Positions 32,692 through 45,227 of a DNA stretch of 64,000 bases are shown piece by piece. The stretch spans positions 8,501,001-8,565,000 of the forward strand of contig BSBM01000994.1 in assembly GCA_027924585.1 (NCBI GenBank), written 5' to 3'. How positions within the stretch are numbered: position 1 is the stretch's first letter; the number at the start of each line of letters is the position of its first letter. The notes under the pieces were generated by a model. The model ran no database searches. It was not told where the DNA came from and saw only the letters and a program-made list of their open reading frames with translations. The position numbers and the translations under genes were made by a program. The DNA is from Larix kaempferi. Its lineage: Eukaryota; Streptophyta; Pinopsida; Pinales; Pinaceae.

Positions 32692-34062
32692 TGTAATGTC
32701 CCCAGTTTGACCCCATGGCATTAACATTATAAATGATGTAATATTGTTATGAAATCATGGTGAGGAGCTCAAGGCCAAGGCCCCGCCATCGATTTAGTGA
32801 TGCATAAGGTTTACGTGCTAGCCAGGCACATTGATATTGTAAATATGCATTTTAATAAATACCCAGAACTAGCTATGCAATGCAACAAGAGATGGGGGCA
32901 TGATTTTACAAGGAATTGGGAGGGAAAACATTCAAACCCTTGAGCCACTCAAGTCAAGCCAAGTGTCAATGAGAGAACCCATCAAACCCTCAACTACCCA
33001 TGTTGACTTTTGTACCCAATCATTGATTTCTCCCAAGAGTTGGTTGAGGTAGTTAATGCCTTGGGGAATGAGAGGTATGGCTGTCCAAATTCGGGTATGG
33101 GCAAGCCACCCTGCATGGGAATTCACGTTTTTCTTCTTGGGCAAAAAAAGAGCCATGAATTTCTCCCCCAAGCCATTATCCATGATCATTCTTGCTCCCT
33201 CACAAGATTAGAGCTACCTGGGCGTTTTCCAGGCATGTTTGTTGTGTTTTCCTTCATTCACCCGGTAGAGAAGGGCGTTTTTGTGTTGTATACCAGTGGG
33301 GAAGAAGGGCAATGAAACGGGGGTTCCATAGAGACCGCTTTTGTTGTTAAATGCTGAGAGAGTTGGGGAGAAAACGTTTTTCCTCCCTGTGGATGCATTT
33401 CCCTTCCCATAGCTCGTTTTGGGTGAGCCACGATTTGGGGAAAATCTATGGCCTTCTTGTTTGTGAATTCCATTGCTGGAAATGTGTATCTATGCCCAAT
33501 GTTTATGCTTACTGTGTGAGAAATTAATATGTTGGGGTGTGGGTATGGGTATTCATTGCTTTGGCTTGAGCTTGAGAGTAAGCATCCAGAGTTCAATTGT
33601 AGCCTGATAAACCCAGCTATGGACTGGCTTGGCTCAGATGGAATGATTAATTGGCTGTGAATGAGCTTTGTTCCCTTTTTCCTTGTAAGAATCATGCCCA
33701 GCTCGGGGGTGGCCTTTGGACGGACTGAGTATATGTCATTGAAGAGCCTATGGTTGGGTGGAACATTGAAACGACATAGCTAGTTTCTTGGGACAATTGC
33801 ACAATGAAGATAAGTGTTTTTCTATCTATGTGTTTTGCCCCTACAGTGTTTAAATTAATGACTGTTATTGATATATTGAATGCATATGAAAATATGTGTG
33901 TGGATGAGTTTATTTCTGTTGTGCATGTTTGATTAATTTGCATCTGCACACAAATGTTTTTAACTGTATCAATCTAATGAATTGGCTGAGATTTATGGAA
34001 AGCCCCATAGATTGGTAGAATGTTCCCTTCCTCGAATTGGGTCCGCAGGTGGGTACATTACA
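32692..34062 (+). repeat. 3' LTR of the 9.1 kb element
   Basis: Begins TGTAATGTCCCC and ends GGTACATTACA, 1371 bp, aligning end to end with 24959-26329. At the hairpin unit (from 33603) this copy reads CCCAGCTATGGACTGG where the 5' LTR reads GCCAACTATGGACTGG. Both still allow a paired stem. Confidence 0.95.
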
Positions 34063-35490
34063 TACCACATGTTGCACGACCTCATCTGATCTAGATATGC
34101 CGCCCCAGGGACCTCATCTGATCTAGCTCTCCCAACAAATGGGACATATATATGTTCAAACTTCACAACCCACAACCAACCAATAAAAGTAGCAACCCAC
34201 AACTCCTACCTAGACTTAAGATAGCCCTATAGTTCAATCTACGAACCCTAAAGGAAGGAATAAGAAACAAAATAAAAATCATAATGCTAATTATGGGATA
34301 GGATCTACACGTAATCTAAACACTCTAGATGGGGGCACCCAAGGGAAAAGAAAATGTAAGTACCCTTGCAATATTTTCTTGGGAGACCATCCCGCTCACT
34401 AGTGCCCTCATATGGAGGAGATTCAACGCATGATGGATCAACATGGTGAGAAACAACGAGTACCTAGCATATTGATGCAACCTTTCCCACAACAGCTACA
34501 AATTGTTGTCGCGAGGTCGGTTCCGCAAGGGGGAAACCAGGCTAAGCCCCCACTAGGGGGGAATTTCCTCAATGCTAATGTATTCATTTGTGATCATGTG
34601 GTTAACATCCAAACAAGGGCTTGTTCTTACAACCCACCTCCTAGTGTTTTAGATCCATCAACATGTGGTCCTCTCTCATTAAGAAACTCGCCATAGATAT
34701 AGTACCTCTCCCTCCCAAAGGTGTGCTATGTAAAATAACCCATAACCCTAATGTGTGAGCTGCTCACAACTACAATGTTGTCGAGGACCTAAATCAAGCA
34801 CCATGTGCCATGTCGACCTTAGAGGTATTATAGAGTTGTCACGTGCAACAAAATATGCTATTATATGTTATCTACATTTTGGATCCATCTTATATGAACT
34901 TGAACAAATTTGACTTGGACCACTCAACATGTAGGCTCCCTTCACAAATCGATTTTTAGATTAAATTGGCATCTCATGGAAATAACATATTTCGAACCAT
35001 AGTTAATGAAGGGGACTCTACTTGTGCTATGTCATTAACATGTTGGCAAACATTAGGATCTTCTGTTGTAGTACCATCCCACACTATGCTCAAAGCATTC
35101 GACAAACATTCTTTCCCACCTCATGGACTTATCGCTTCCTTCCCTATAGAATTGGGAGGTAAGACAGTTATAGTTGAATTTGAGGTAGTGGATGTGCCCG
35201 TAGATTACAATCTTCTTTTGGGACGTAATTGGATACATGCGGTGATGGTGGTAGTATCTTCATTTTTCCGAGTGATTTGTTTCCCTCACCAAGGGAAGAT
35301 CATTACGATCGACCAATTAGATTATTGCATGCCTAACAATAGTGTCCATTCGAATGTACCTTTCATTCGGGATTCGCAAAAGGTAATTCAGGATGTTGGG
35401 GTAGGAATGTTAAGGATTCTTCCCTCATGGGAACTTCTACTCTCCCTCCACCAATTCCCACCACTCAAGCGGCTCCAGTGTTCACCATAA
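34063..35490 (+). pseudogene. Ty3/gypsy gag-end and aspartic protease region (downstream of the insertion)
   Basis: Continuation of the element whose gag ends at 24958. Frames broken by stops read through a STLEVL-SCHVQQNMLL spacer, then a retropepsin-like domain in 34966-35490. That domain contains VNEGDSTCAMSLTCW, PHGLIASFPIELGGKTVIVE, FEVVDVPVDYNLLLGRNWIH and VSSFFRVICFPHQGK. The protease would cut the Gag-Pol polyprotein. The DYNLLLGR block matches plant Ty3/gypsy proteases. The D-G flap start appears as EGDSTCAM rather than canonical DSGAT. A frameshift near 35430 continues the frame (MGTSTLPPPIPTTQAA). No RT was found after it. Confidence 0.78.
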
Positions 35491-36848
35491 CATATATGGC
35501 CTATTTCCCATTATATTTTTTTCCTCAACCCATCCCAGTGAATGCCTCTACCACATCACATGTAGTCTCGACGAAATGTTTATTAATGGAAAATGTTGAA
35601 GGAGTAGAACCCAATTATTTGGAGTGTGATGCATACGAGCTAAGCTTACCATTATATTTGCAAAAGTTTCATTCCAAGATATTCAAATGGCTTCGATAGA
35701 TTTGGATCGAAGTCTTCCCTTGCAAGAGGAATACAATTCGATCACTTCATCCATCCGAGCTATTAACTTTCCTAGTTCACAAGGATATTTGGACAACATT
35801 TTATCTTTAAATGAAGCTATCCTTAAAGTTGTGAACATTTGGTTACACCCACCTAAAGGCATCTTTTGTGAGGTCACTAGGAGAATACTTGGTTTAAATG
35901 TACCCAGGTATAAGAACATGCTTTGCACGTTTCTCGATCTAATCAAGTATATTTAGAATCTTTCATATAGGTTTAGGCTATCCATCTATTATGGTGCATT
36001 TGAACCTTTTTACAAAGTCTATCAATCCTAAAATACTAAACTTCCCCAACTCGAATCATATTGCAATAGACATGGAAGGCGTGACATTTGCAAACTCATA
36101 TCAATTGATATCATAATCGATTGCATGAATCCTCCATAGCCTCAATTATTGGTTTACACCCTCATCTTAGAAATGTTTTATATCGGTTTAAAGTTTAAAC
36201 ATATCACAATCTTTAAAAATATGTTATATCAAAAAAATTATTGAATTTTTATTACATTTATTTTTGTTTTAATAACTCTAAAATAACCACAACATTATTA
36301 TGATAAAATTAAATAGAAGGTTTTATATTGTCATCCTAATTATTTTTACATAAATATTCAAAATAATTTTCGTTAAAAATTGTTGATTCCTTTCGGAATA
36401 TAAAAAAATTTATTTTAAGAACACTAGTATCGCTTGTTCGAAACCATGAAAGCATACACACGTTTTAATTTTATTTTTATAATTGGTTATTTTATGCATG
36501 TGCTTTTGAAGAAGATTTATATATATTTGATTATTTTATGTATGCATTTTTAAAGAAGATTTCACTTTATGAAAAATAAAATATATTCCACATTTAATAA
36601 TAATTATTTAAATACATTTTTATAATAAAGTTATTTTATTTAAATACATTTTTATAATAAAGTTATTTTTTTAAAAAATATTTTATATAAACATAATTAT
36701 ATAAATGTGTTTTATATAATCAATATAGAACCCTCTTAAACTCAAATCTATAAAGTATCCAAATGGATCCAATTTCTTAATGTATGATTTTGTTTTATTT
36801 GAATTTTTTTTACATAATTTTTTTTTTTAATTGTTATTTCATGAGAGA
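35491..36848. other. Decayed Ty3/gypsy tail and AT-rich DNA
   Basis: To about 36100 there are coding-like fragments (for example 35687-35956) that probably continue the decayed element, but no RT motif. From 36160 the sequence is very AT-rich, with a 37-38 bp tandem duplication (TTTAAATACATTTTTATAAT) at about 36606-36670. The terminal LTR of the gypsy element was not identified. Confidence 0.45.
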
Positions 36849-37029
36849 TGTTGGAATCCTCTGGGATTATTGTAAATAATGTAAATAGTTTCAGTTTCAG
36901 ATATGGAAGATGAGGAGTCTTGGAGACTCCAATGGATCTCTTGGAATCTGAAGTCCAAGAGTCTCCCATCTAATATATAAATAAAATCTTTGGTTGTTGA
37001 ATTAATTGAATTCGGGAGTTATTACTGCA
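36849..37029 (+). repeat. 5' LTR, copia element
   Basis: Begins TGTTGGAATCCTCTGGG, ends TTATTACTGCA. At 181 bp it is among the short plant copia LTRs. It includes a TATATAAATAAAA-type stretch (about 36974) that could serve as TATA and/or poly(A) signal. Confidence 0.95.
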
Positions 37030-37031
37030 AT

Positions 37032-37043
37032 TGGTATCATAGA
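37032..37043 (+). other. Primer-binding site (mutated iMet type)
   Basis: TGGTATCATAGA, two bases after the LTR. It matches the iMet complement TGGTATCAGAGC for eight bases, then diverges. Confidence 0.75.
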
Positions 37044-37893
37044 AGCTAGATTGCTTCCATAGCTCCTACCTAAAGCGTTCTTCCATGAATAGCTTATCAG
37101 ACTGCTTATTTTGGGCATGCGCCCCTCCTCAAGCTCTTAGCCCTACCCTCTGCAAGATTCCTACTTGCAAGAGTACTCCTTTTGCATCTGCATCACTCTC
37201 TGCCTGGAGTTGATGCCTCTCTCCTTCAACTCTAATCCTTTCTGCATCCATCTTGCTAAACCATTCTTGCATTTTTGCTGCATTTTAATGATTGTTGGAA
37301 GCTAAGGAAACCCTAATTTTGTCCTAGACTCAAACCATGTGGAGTTTGAATGGAGTTGCTACCGTAATAATTTTTTATGCGCCTTCATTAAAATATTAAC
37401 CTATATCATGGTGATTATGAAAAGAATGTAATGTTTTTGAAGATTGTTCGACCCATCTTTATGATTGTAAGCCAAGTTGTTTGAAGGTTGTCTAAGATTG
37501 GAAAACTGATACGCATTTTTTCTTTTCTTTTCTGAGCATTGATCTCAATCGCTTTAGAAGACAACATATTGTTGCTTCAAGTATGATGCGCCCTTGTTTG
37601 AAGGTTTTATGAGTCCAATGAGAATGTAAATAATACTATTGTAAAGGAAGAATGTAATATTCATCCTCAATAAAGATTTGAGTAAGCATAGAGGGTAAAT
37701 ATTGTATGTAATATTGCTGCAAAAGTATATGTAATAGAATTCTAGGGAGTGTTGTAGAATAGGAGCTGTAGAATTAAATTGTATTAAGAAAAACTTTGTA
37801 AAGAAGGAAGCATAAATTTAAATATGCAACCTCATATATTTTCTCCCATATATTCTACTTAAAAGTTGCAGGTTCAAGTCCAAGCTGCAGAAT

Positions 37894-40800
37894 ATGCATT
37901 CACTAGCATCAATAGTTGGTGCTACCCTCACTGGAAACGACACTTATCCATAATGGTCGGGGGAGATCAAGGCTACATTCATCTACAATGATATGTGGGA
38001 TGACATCTGCGAAGAAAAACCATTGTCACCGATGAAGGCACAATCATCAGTTCATATCCAAAACCTCCAATATCATAGAAAGAACTTGATATCTGGTAGA
38101 CCAGAGACAAGAAATCCTTAGCCGTGATCTCTGCTACTGTCAGTGAAAAGGTGAGCCAACATATATTTCCCGCAAAATCATGCTTTGAAGCTTTAAAGAC
38201 TTTAAAATATTTGTATGACTCACACTCTGAACTGGAAGTGATTCAGCTAATGTTAAATCTATTTAGTCTGGATGCAAAGGATAATGATCCTATGTTGGTT
38301 GCATATGAGATTAGAGCAATCATGCAAAAGATTCAAGCCTCTAGTATGAAATCAGACCTTCCATTTGCAACATTTGTAAAGTCCCTTTATCCTACTCACT
38401 CCAACTATTTTGAATATTTGCAGGCAAGTGACAAGTTCAAATACCTCACCTTTGACACTCTGGTAGAGAATATTGCAAACATATATAAATCATTTGGAAA
38501 GAAGACAAATGAAAATACTGGAGAATCTCTTTGCTTTGCTTAAAAATAAAAGAATAAGCCCAAATACCCTTTCAAGGGAGAAATCATCAAAAGAGGCAAA
38601 GGAAGAAGAAATTTCAGAGGCAGAGGAGGAAGAAACAACTCAAGTAAAAGATCATATCTGAAGTGAAAGTGCTGCAGTAAGACTAGACATGAAGCAAATC
38701 AGTGGTGGGCTTCTTGGGACTCCATCAAAGGAAGACATAACTAGAATAAATAAGAAAAGAATAAAAACCAAGAGGCTGGTAAAGCCCCTGATTCTGCTCA
38801 TTGTAATATTTGAATTAATGAAATAACCTCTCTTTCATCTTACAAATATTTTTGGTTGCTTGATATTGGTGCAAAATCTCATATGACTTTTAGAAACGAT
38901 TTTTTTGAATAACTGAATGACATCGTAGATGAAATACTATACTTTGTAGACAAATCTAGCCTCAAACCACAAGGAATTGGCTCAATCAGGCTTAACCTGC
39001 TTGGATTCCTTGATTTCATGTTAAAGAATGTTCTCTATCTTCCAAAGTTGCAAAGAATATTGATGTCCTTAGTGCAGATTCGACAGTAATGCCATTCCAT
39101 CCACATGTTCGATGAGATTGTAGAGATAAGAAAATCCTCTAACAACAAGGTCATCATGACCAGTTATGAAGATGGGCAGTTGTTGAAGTTGAGGGGCTCT
39201 TCTGCAAAAGTTCATAACTTTGCCTATCTCTCTCAACGTGAAGAAGGTAATATGTCATCCAGTTTACTCTAGCATGCTAGACTGGGTCATCTGAATTATA
39301 ATAGTCTCCATTTGTTAAGAAAGAATGATGCATTTGGTTTTCCCACCATTCCTAGGCAAAAGAACAAATGTGATGCATGCATTCTAGGAAAGCATTGTAA
39401 GCATCCATTTCAAGAGTCTAAATTCAGAGCATGTAGAAAGTTAGAGTTGGTTCACTCTGACTTATGTGGCCCCATGCTAATTCCTTCTGCAAATGGCAAT
39501 AAGTATATCATTACCTTTGTTGATGACTATAGTAGAATGTGTTGGGTATACTTGTTGAAGACAAAATATGAAGCATTTCAAACTTTCAAGAATTTTCATG
39601 CATGGATAGAAAATCAAGCACAAGGACATATTGGTACATTTCAGTCTGATAATGGTAAATAATATACTTCTAAGGAATTTTAAGACTATCTTTGCAAACA
39701 TGGGATTACACATCAAACTTCAGTTCCGTACAATCCCCAACAAAAAAGTGTAGTAGAAAGTATGAATAGAACCTTAATGAATACAACACGCTCAATGATG
39801 TTTTTCAAGAATGTGAAGCTGACGTTTTGGGCTGATTCAATAATATGTGCAACATATTTGAGAAATAGAAGTCCATCTCATGCTCTTGAAGATAAGACTC
39901 CACATGAAATGTGGTTTGGCCACCTTGCTTCGGTTAGGCGTCTCAAGGTTTTGGTTCCACCTACTATGCCTTAATACCGAAGTAGCAAAGAAACAAGCTT
40001 GGTGCAAGAAGTCAAAGATGAATTTTCTTGGGGTACTCAGAAAATTCCAAGGCATATAATCTTTATGATGAGGTAAACAAAATTTTTGTTGTTTCCAAAG
40101 ATGTCATTTTTCTTGAAACTAATAAAAATGACTAGTCTATTGAAAGACAGCTTGATCGTTTGGATAAGTTTTCCCATCTAAAGACATATTATGAATTTGT
40201 TAATGAAATTCCATGTCTTGAAGGAGGGATCCCTATCTTGGATCAATCTATGGAATTTCCTTTTGAAACAACACCAACACCCCCTCATGAATAAAATCAT
40301 GAAGAAGAAGTTCCTACCACTTCAATTGAACAAGAGACCCAACTGGATGATGTGATTGAAAGGATTGGAAGATTGAACCTTGAAGAGAATGATGCACCAC
40401 CAGCTAATCAACCTAGTCCATCAAGGAAGATTCCGGAATGGGCCACAAAAACATTTGAAAGTGTTCATTCAAATGAAGTTGGAAAGATGAGAACGAGAAG
40501 CTCAACTAGACAAGAATATGGAATAAATGCAGATAACTCAGGTGATGGCATGGATGTCTCATTTGTTTGTGAATTGAATTTTTCTGCTAACTTTGGACCA
40601 ATTTCCTTTGAAGAGGCTTCTACTCATGATGAATGGAAAGAAGCCATGCAAAGTGAGTATGATGCACTCATGAAGAATGGAACCTGGAATCTGGTTCACC
40701 CTTCAATCGGAACCAAACCAATTAGAATCAAGTGAGTATACAAGAACAAATACAAATCATATGGCTCACTTGACAAGCACAAATCAAGGCTCATGGGGAG

Positions 40801-42080
40801 AGGCTATGCACAGAAAGAAGGAATTGTATATGAAGAAACATTCTCCCCCAAATCAAAATGGGGCACTATCCATACTATACTCTCCTTGGTTGCACAAAAT
40901 GGATGTAAAGTTCATCAAATGGATGTAAAAACATCATTCTTGAATGGAGACTTGAAATAAAATGTCTTCATGTCTCAACCAGAAGGTTTTGTTGTGAAGG
41001 GGAAAGAACACAAGGTATGCAAACTTGTCACATCCTTGTATGACCTGAAATAAGCACCTCAAACATGGTATGAAAAGCTAACCGAGCATATTCTAAAGAT
41101 GAATTTCAAACATTATAATCTTGATGATGCAACATTGTTTGTAAAGAAAGTTGGAAGATATGTTGTGTTTCTTGTAGTATATGTAAATGACATTTTGATG
41201 ACAGGGAACATTAATGAAATTTATATAGCATCCATAAAGAAATATTTAAAGAAAGGCTTTGAAATAAATGATCTGGGACATCTTCACTACTATGTAGGAA
41301 TTGAAGTGACTCAACATCCTATGTACATATTCATCTCTCAGAAGAAGTTTATTGGATAATTGTTGAACAGATTTGGCATGATAGACTGCAACCCACTTTC
41401 AAATCCAATGGAATAAAAGCTAAATCTCACATCAAGTGAAGGAAAATAATTTGAGGATGCGACCAAGTACCTACATCTTGTAGGAATCCTTATCTACCTT
41501 ACCACCACAATACCATATATTTCTTATGTCGTTAGCATTCTTTCATGGTTCATGCACAAACCTTGTGAAGGACATTGGTTTGCTGCAAAAAGAGTTCTAA
41601 GATACTTGAAAGGGACTCAAGTACTCTAAGGTGGAATAATTCAAACTCATTGGGTACTCTGATTTAGAATTCAATGGCAACAAAGAAACAGGAGTGTCCA
41701 ATTCTGGATACATGATGAGTCTTGTATCAACAACTGTCTCCTGGAGATCACACAAATAGTCAGTTCTAGCATATTCGACAACATGGGAAAACCATGTAGC
41801 TGCTGTAGAAGCAACCAAAGAGATTGTGTGGCTCAGAAATATACTTGAATATTTGCAGAAGAAACAAGAGAACTCCACTCCACTTTTTATTGGCAATACT
41901 TCTACAATCAAGTTGGACAAGAATCCTAGATTCCATGATTGTACCAAACACATCAACACAAAGTATCATTTGATTCGACATCATGTAGAGGCCAAGACAG
42001 TTCATTTATGTCATTGTTCCACAAATTAGCAAATTTTAGACATCTTCACCAAAGGACTTGGATGGGAAAATTTTGAAATA
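37894..42080 (+). pseudogene. copia gag-pol polyprotein remnant
   Basis: Start MHSLASIVGATLTGND at 37894. The gag UBN2-type domain is at 38124-38543 (CFEALKTLKYLYDSHSELEV). A zinc-knuckle-like CKCCSKTRHEANQWW lies near 38670, and protease LLDIGAKSHMTF near 38855, where the catalytic D-S/T-G reads DIG. The integrase HHCC region and core span 39270-39975 (KCDACILGKHCKHPF, HSDLCGP, TFQSDNGK, ESMNRTL). RT lies at 40600-41360 (ISFEEASTHDEWKEAM, KVHQMDVKTSFLNGDL), with the catalytic YVDD read as YVND near 41180. RNase H is at 41640-42060 (HINTKYHLIRHHVE, DIFTKGL). Many in-frame stops and several frameshifts are present. It cannot move by itself. Confidence 0.92.
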
Positions 42081-42120
42081 TTTAGAACCATGCTCGGACT
42101 TACAACCACCCCTTCGGATT

Positions 42121-42130
42121 AAGAGGGGAA
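42121..42130 (+). other. Polypurine tract, copia element
   Basis: AAGAGGGGAA immediately before the 3' LTR TG. Confidence 0.9.
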
Positions 42131-42312
42131 TGTTGGAATCCTCTGGGATTATTGTAAATAATGTAAATAGTTTCAGTTTCAGTTATGGAATATGAGGAGC
42201 CTTGGAGACTCCAACGAATATCTTAGAATCCGAAGTCCAAGAGTCTCCCATCTAATGTAGAAATAAAAGCTTTAGTTGTTGAATTAATTGAATTCGGGAG
42301 TTATTACTGTCA
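42131..42312 (+). repeat. 3' LTR, copia element
   Basis: Aligns with 36849-37029 end to end, with one single-base indel near the terminus (TGTCA versus TGCA) and roughly a dozen substitutions. Confidence 0.94.
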
Positions 42313-43574
42313 AGAGGACATGGATTTTTTTAATTCCTTTTTAAAAAAAAAATTGTAATGTAATATAACGTTACATTACATTATGTTACGTGACAACATC
42401 TCCCCCATACTAGGTTGTAGAGCACCTCGCTCCTCTCGGTGCAATGAGTTATTTTATCAATGTTAGATTATATATATGTGGGGGGGGTGTGATCTAAGTT
42501 AATATAAGATAGAGTTTAAAACTATTTAAAACTATTTAAAATTTGAAAAATATGGTTTACTCGTTGAGATATTCTTGTTGTCCTAGATATATATTTGTGC
42601 AACTAACTTGAATAATGCCTAATAAATTGAGCTAACAAAAAACCACTTTGCAATATATTGAAAAAATTGAATTTAATTGAAGGCATTCCCATTGAGGAAT
42701 TTTCTTTATATCTCATACTTAAGATTGGGTTCCAAATCTGTTATTCCCATTTCTATACCACCTTGAGCTTGTTGAAAAATATCATCTTTTTTAAGCACAA
42801 GTTGGACTAAATCAATAGAGGCATTTAGGGGATGAACCAAGGAATGCAAAGATTCTCCATGGAGGTGCAAGCTCCAACTTAATCCTAATACCAATTCATA
42901 TAAAATATTCAGTTTACTTTGATATTCTCACTATTTTTATTTTTGTGGTCCATGGAATCTATAATATTCATGGCCCTAACCATCTAAGTTTCAATTCGAT
43001 GGGATGTATGAGTGTTGACGAGAGATAGAGCTTCTATAGTATTAACTACTTGGTGCTCACAATTGAGAAAACCTCTTCAAATATTTGTGACCTGACATAG
43101 AGTGCATATGTTGGATTGGCAATGACAACCAACCATTATCTTACCACACTTAAGGATGAGATTGGAAAGATGATCTTCACCAAGTTCTCCACCTAATTCA
43201 AATAAACAAAGTCTCGAAGCAACAACACTAGTGCCAACAAAGCTAATTGAAAAGGATTCCAAGGAGGCTTCTGGTGTTGGCCAAGGTAAAAATCACAAGA
43301 GGTCACCAACTTTCCACTATACTCAAACACTCTACATATAAACAATCATTTTTTTGTCAAAATACAAAACATAAAACTGCATATCCAATGTCAATCCATC
43401 TAGAATGGATTAACATAACTTAGTGCAACCACTAATGAATACGGAGGTACATTGATACCTATGAATGTTAATGCCATAATTTCAACATTGCCCTCTAATG
43501 TGACCCGTCCCTTCTCCATTGAAACATTCGTTTATAATGTTTGAAGTTGATTATCACCATAGATGATAACATAC
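42313..43574. other. Unassigned DNA
   Basis: Contains a palindromic stretch (TAATGTAA...TTACATTA, about 42355-42378). Short minus-strand open segments at 42706-42894 and 43077-43262 have coding-like composition (for example LGEDHLSNLILKCGKIMVG). They may be upstream or downstream relics of the minus-strand element at 43.6-44.0 kb. No family was recognised. Confidence 0.4.
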
Positions 43575-43995
43575 TAATCCCCCCAATTTTTCCTAAGCAT
43601 TCTAGCCTCTATTCCACTAGCTACTTTGCTTTTGCATCTGCCATTAGGTTGTGATTCTTAAGACTGGAAAAAATTCAATGATTTCAAAATTTTCCACCAT
43701 TTCTCTTGCTCTTTGAACCAAACAACCTAATCAATGGCATTTCCTACCTATGCTACTATACATTGATTGAATAATATTTTGTGAATCACCCAAAATTGTG
43801 ACCTTCCAAATCCCTTTTTCCCTGAGGTGAAGAAGTCCTTGATACAAGCCAAGGCCTATTCCTCAATGTTTGTGGTAACCCCTAATCCACAAGAAAAGCT
43901 TATTTCTTTATTTCCTTTAGGTTCTAGAATGAAACATCCCCCCACTTCTGCACCTTCCTCCCTTGTTAAACCTATTTTTGTATTTAGTTTTCATT
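43575..43995 (-). pseudogene. RNase H-like domain fragment of a LINE-type element
   Basis: Reading the minus strand from about 43990: GAEVGGCFILEPKGNKEISF, then SCGLGVTTN-EE--AL. After a frameshift it reads YQGLLHLREKGIWKVTILGD, then SQNIIQSMYSS. After further breaks it reads ENFEIIEFFPVLR. These are the successive blocks of the RNase H-like domain at the C-terminus of some plant non-LTR element ORF2 proteins and their derived genes, including the catalytic Asp in LGDSQ. The HVLR-N--AD block is disrupted. Two or more frameshifts and stops make it non-functional. Confidence 0.78.
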
Positions 43996-45222
43996 ATATA
44001 TATACATTTCTTGTTGGGTAGTAGTATGCTTGAGGTTTTTTAAGAACTTCCATACATTCAACATTGGCGAATGATATAAAGGGATTTATTTTGTTTTTGT
44101 GATAGTTTCTATATGTTTATTAGCCTTATGAAACCTGTTACCTAATTTTAGATGCATGAGTATGGGTTCTCTTATTTTGATGTCTAATACTTGGGTAAGG
44201 TCCTCAGCCCTGTAGTTTAGATCATTATTTTTCCTTGCTAGTATTTTTGGTATTTTCACGTACATATTATATTCTTAATTGAATCAACCTCGACATGTGT
44301 GCTTAGATTTAATTCCTTGATTAGGGATGTCTTTTTTAGGTTCTTAATATTCTCATATCTATTTGAGGGTGTACATAAAGGACTAGTTGATCAAATCTTA
44401 TACTCCCATTTTATGTCCAAGTTGTTACCTTTGATGTGTGATTCAATTAACTTTGACTACAAAAGTGTTTCTTATCAAAATATCCCATAAAATGAAATCT
44501 ACTTTTTTTACAAGAAACCCACAACTTGCATGTTAAACTAGTTGCATTTGTTTGTTCAAAGTCATAGATTAGTACCCATTCAAGGAAGGTTTTTCCCACT
44601 AGTTAACTTGTTTTTCCCTTGATGCCCCTGTGTCTTTATATTTTCTACAAATACATTTTTTTAATCTTGTTATATTGGAATTTTTCCCCACCTATATAAA
44701 GAACCAAAAATTTGTTGGATTTGAATCTCAAAGCCATCTAGCCTCCATTTCAAGTTCTAAGACTACTTTGACCAAATGTGTCCTTCCACCATTTACCGAC
44801 TAGAGTCTTTCCATCACAGGGATACTCTAAATTTGTTTGGTTCTTATATCTTATTGGATAGATTGTCTTGAATTTAAGGTTTCTTGGCTCAATCTTGATT
44901 ATTTATTTTGTAATTATTTAAAGAAACCTCAAATGAGGTTTCTAGTACATCAACTATAGGGAAAACTCCTTATAACTTAGGCCATGATTTATTTTCCATA
45001 TATGGTAAAATTGTTTGATTATTTGTATAATTGATTTAGCAGTATCAATATTGCATTATTTCTAGAGATAGTTTCCTAGTTGTTATTCACAAAGATCTCA
45101 AATTTTGAAACTAAGTGAAAGGCTCAAATATTCTGAACCATTCAGAAGAAGTTTCATATCTTCTCAACTCAAATAACATCATTGTTCCTCTTTTACTTTG
45201 GTTTGTTTTCCTTTCATATTTA
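43996..45222. other. Unassigned AT-rich DNA
   Basis: This is where the rest of a minus-strand LINE (RT, zf-RVT) would be expected, but no convincing RT block was found. It is interrupted at 45223 by a copia insertion. Confidence 0.4.
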
Positions 45223-45227
45223 ATAAT

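Larger units (their letters stand above)
24959..34062 (+). mobile_element. 9.1 kb non-coding LTR retrotransposon (LARD-like), complete with TSD
   Basis: Two direct LTRs of 1371 bp each bound about 6.4 kb of internal DNA without any recognisable gag, protease, RT or integrase. A 5 bp target duplication TACCA lies at 24954-24958 and 34063-34067. The primer-binding site matches initiator Met tRNA (TGGTATCAGAGC, 26333-26344), and the polypurine tract GGGGAGGGGA is at 32681-32690. The element must have been copied by proteins supplied in trans, like the large retrotransposon derivatives of grasses. The internal region holds two hairpin-forming repeat arrays and a strong splice donor. It is inserted in a Ty3/gypsy gag region. 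Confidence 0.93.
36849..42312 (+). mobile_element. Ty1/copia LTR retrotransposon, full-length, decayed
   Basis: Two short LTRs (181 and 182 bp) enclose gag, protease, integrase, RT and RNase H in copia order. The primer-binding site is tRNA-iMet type, and a polypurine tract AAGAGGGGAA lies at 42121-42130. Flanking 5 bp are AGAGA (36844-36848) and AGAGG (42313-42317), a target duplication with one mismatch. LTRs differ at about a dozen positions, so the copy is old. Confidence 0.93.
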
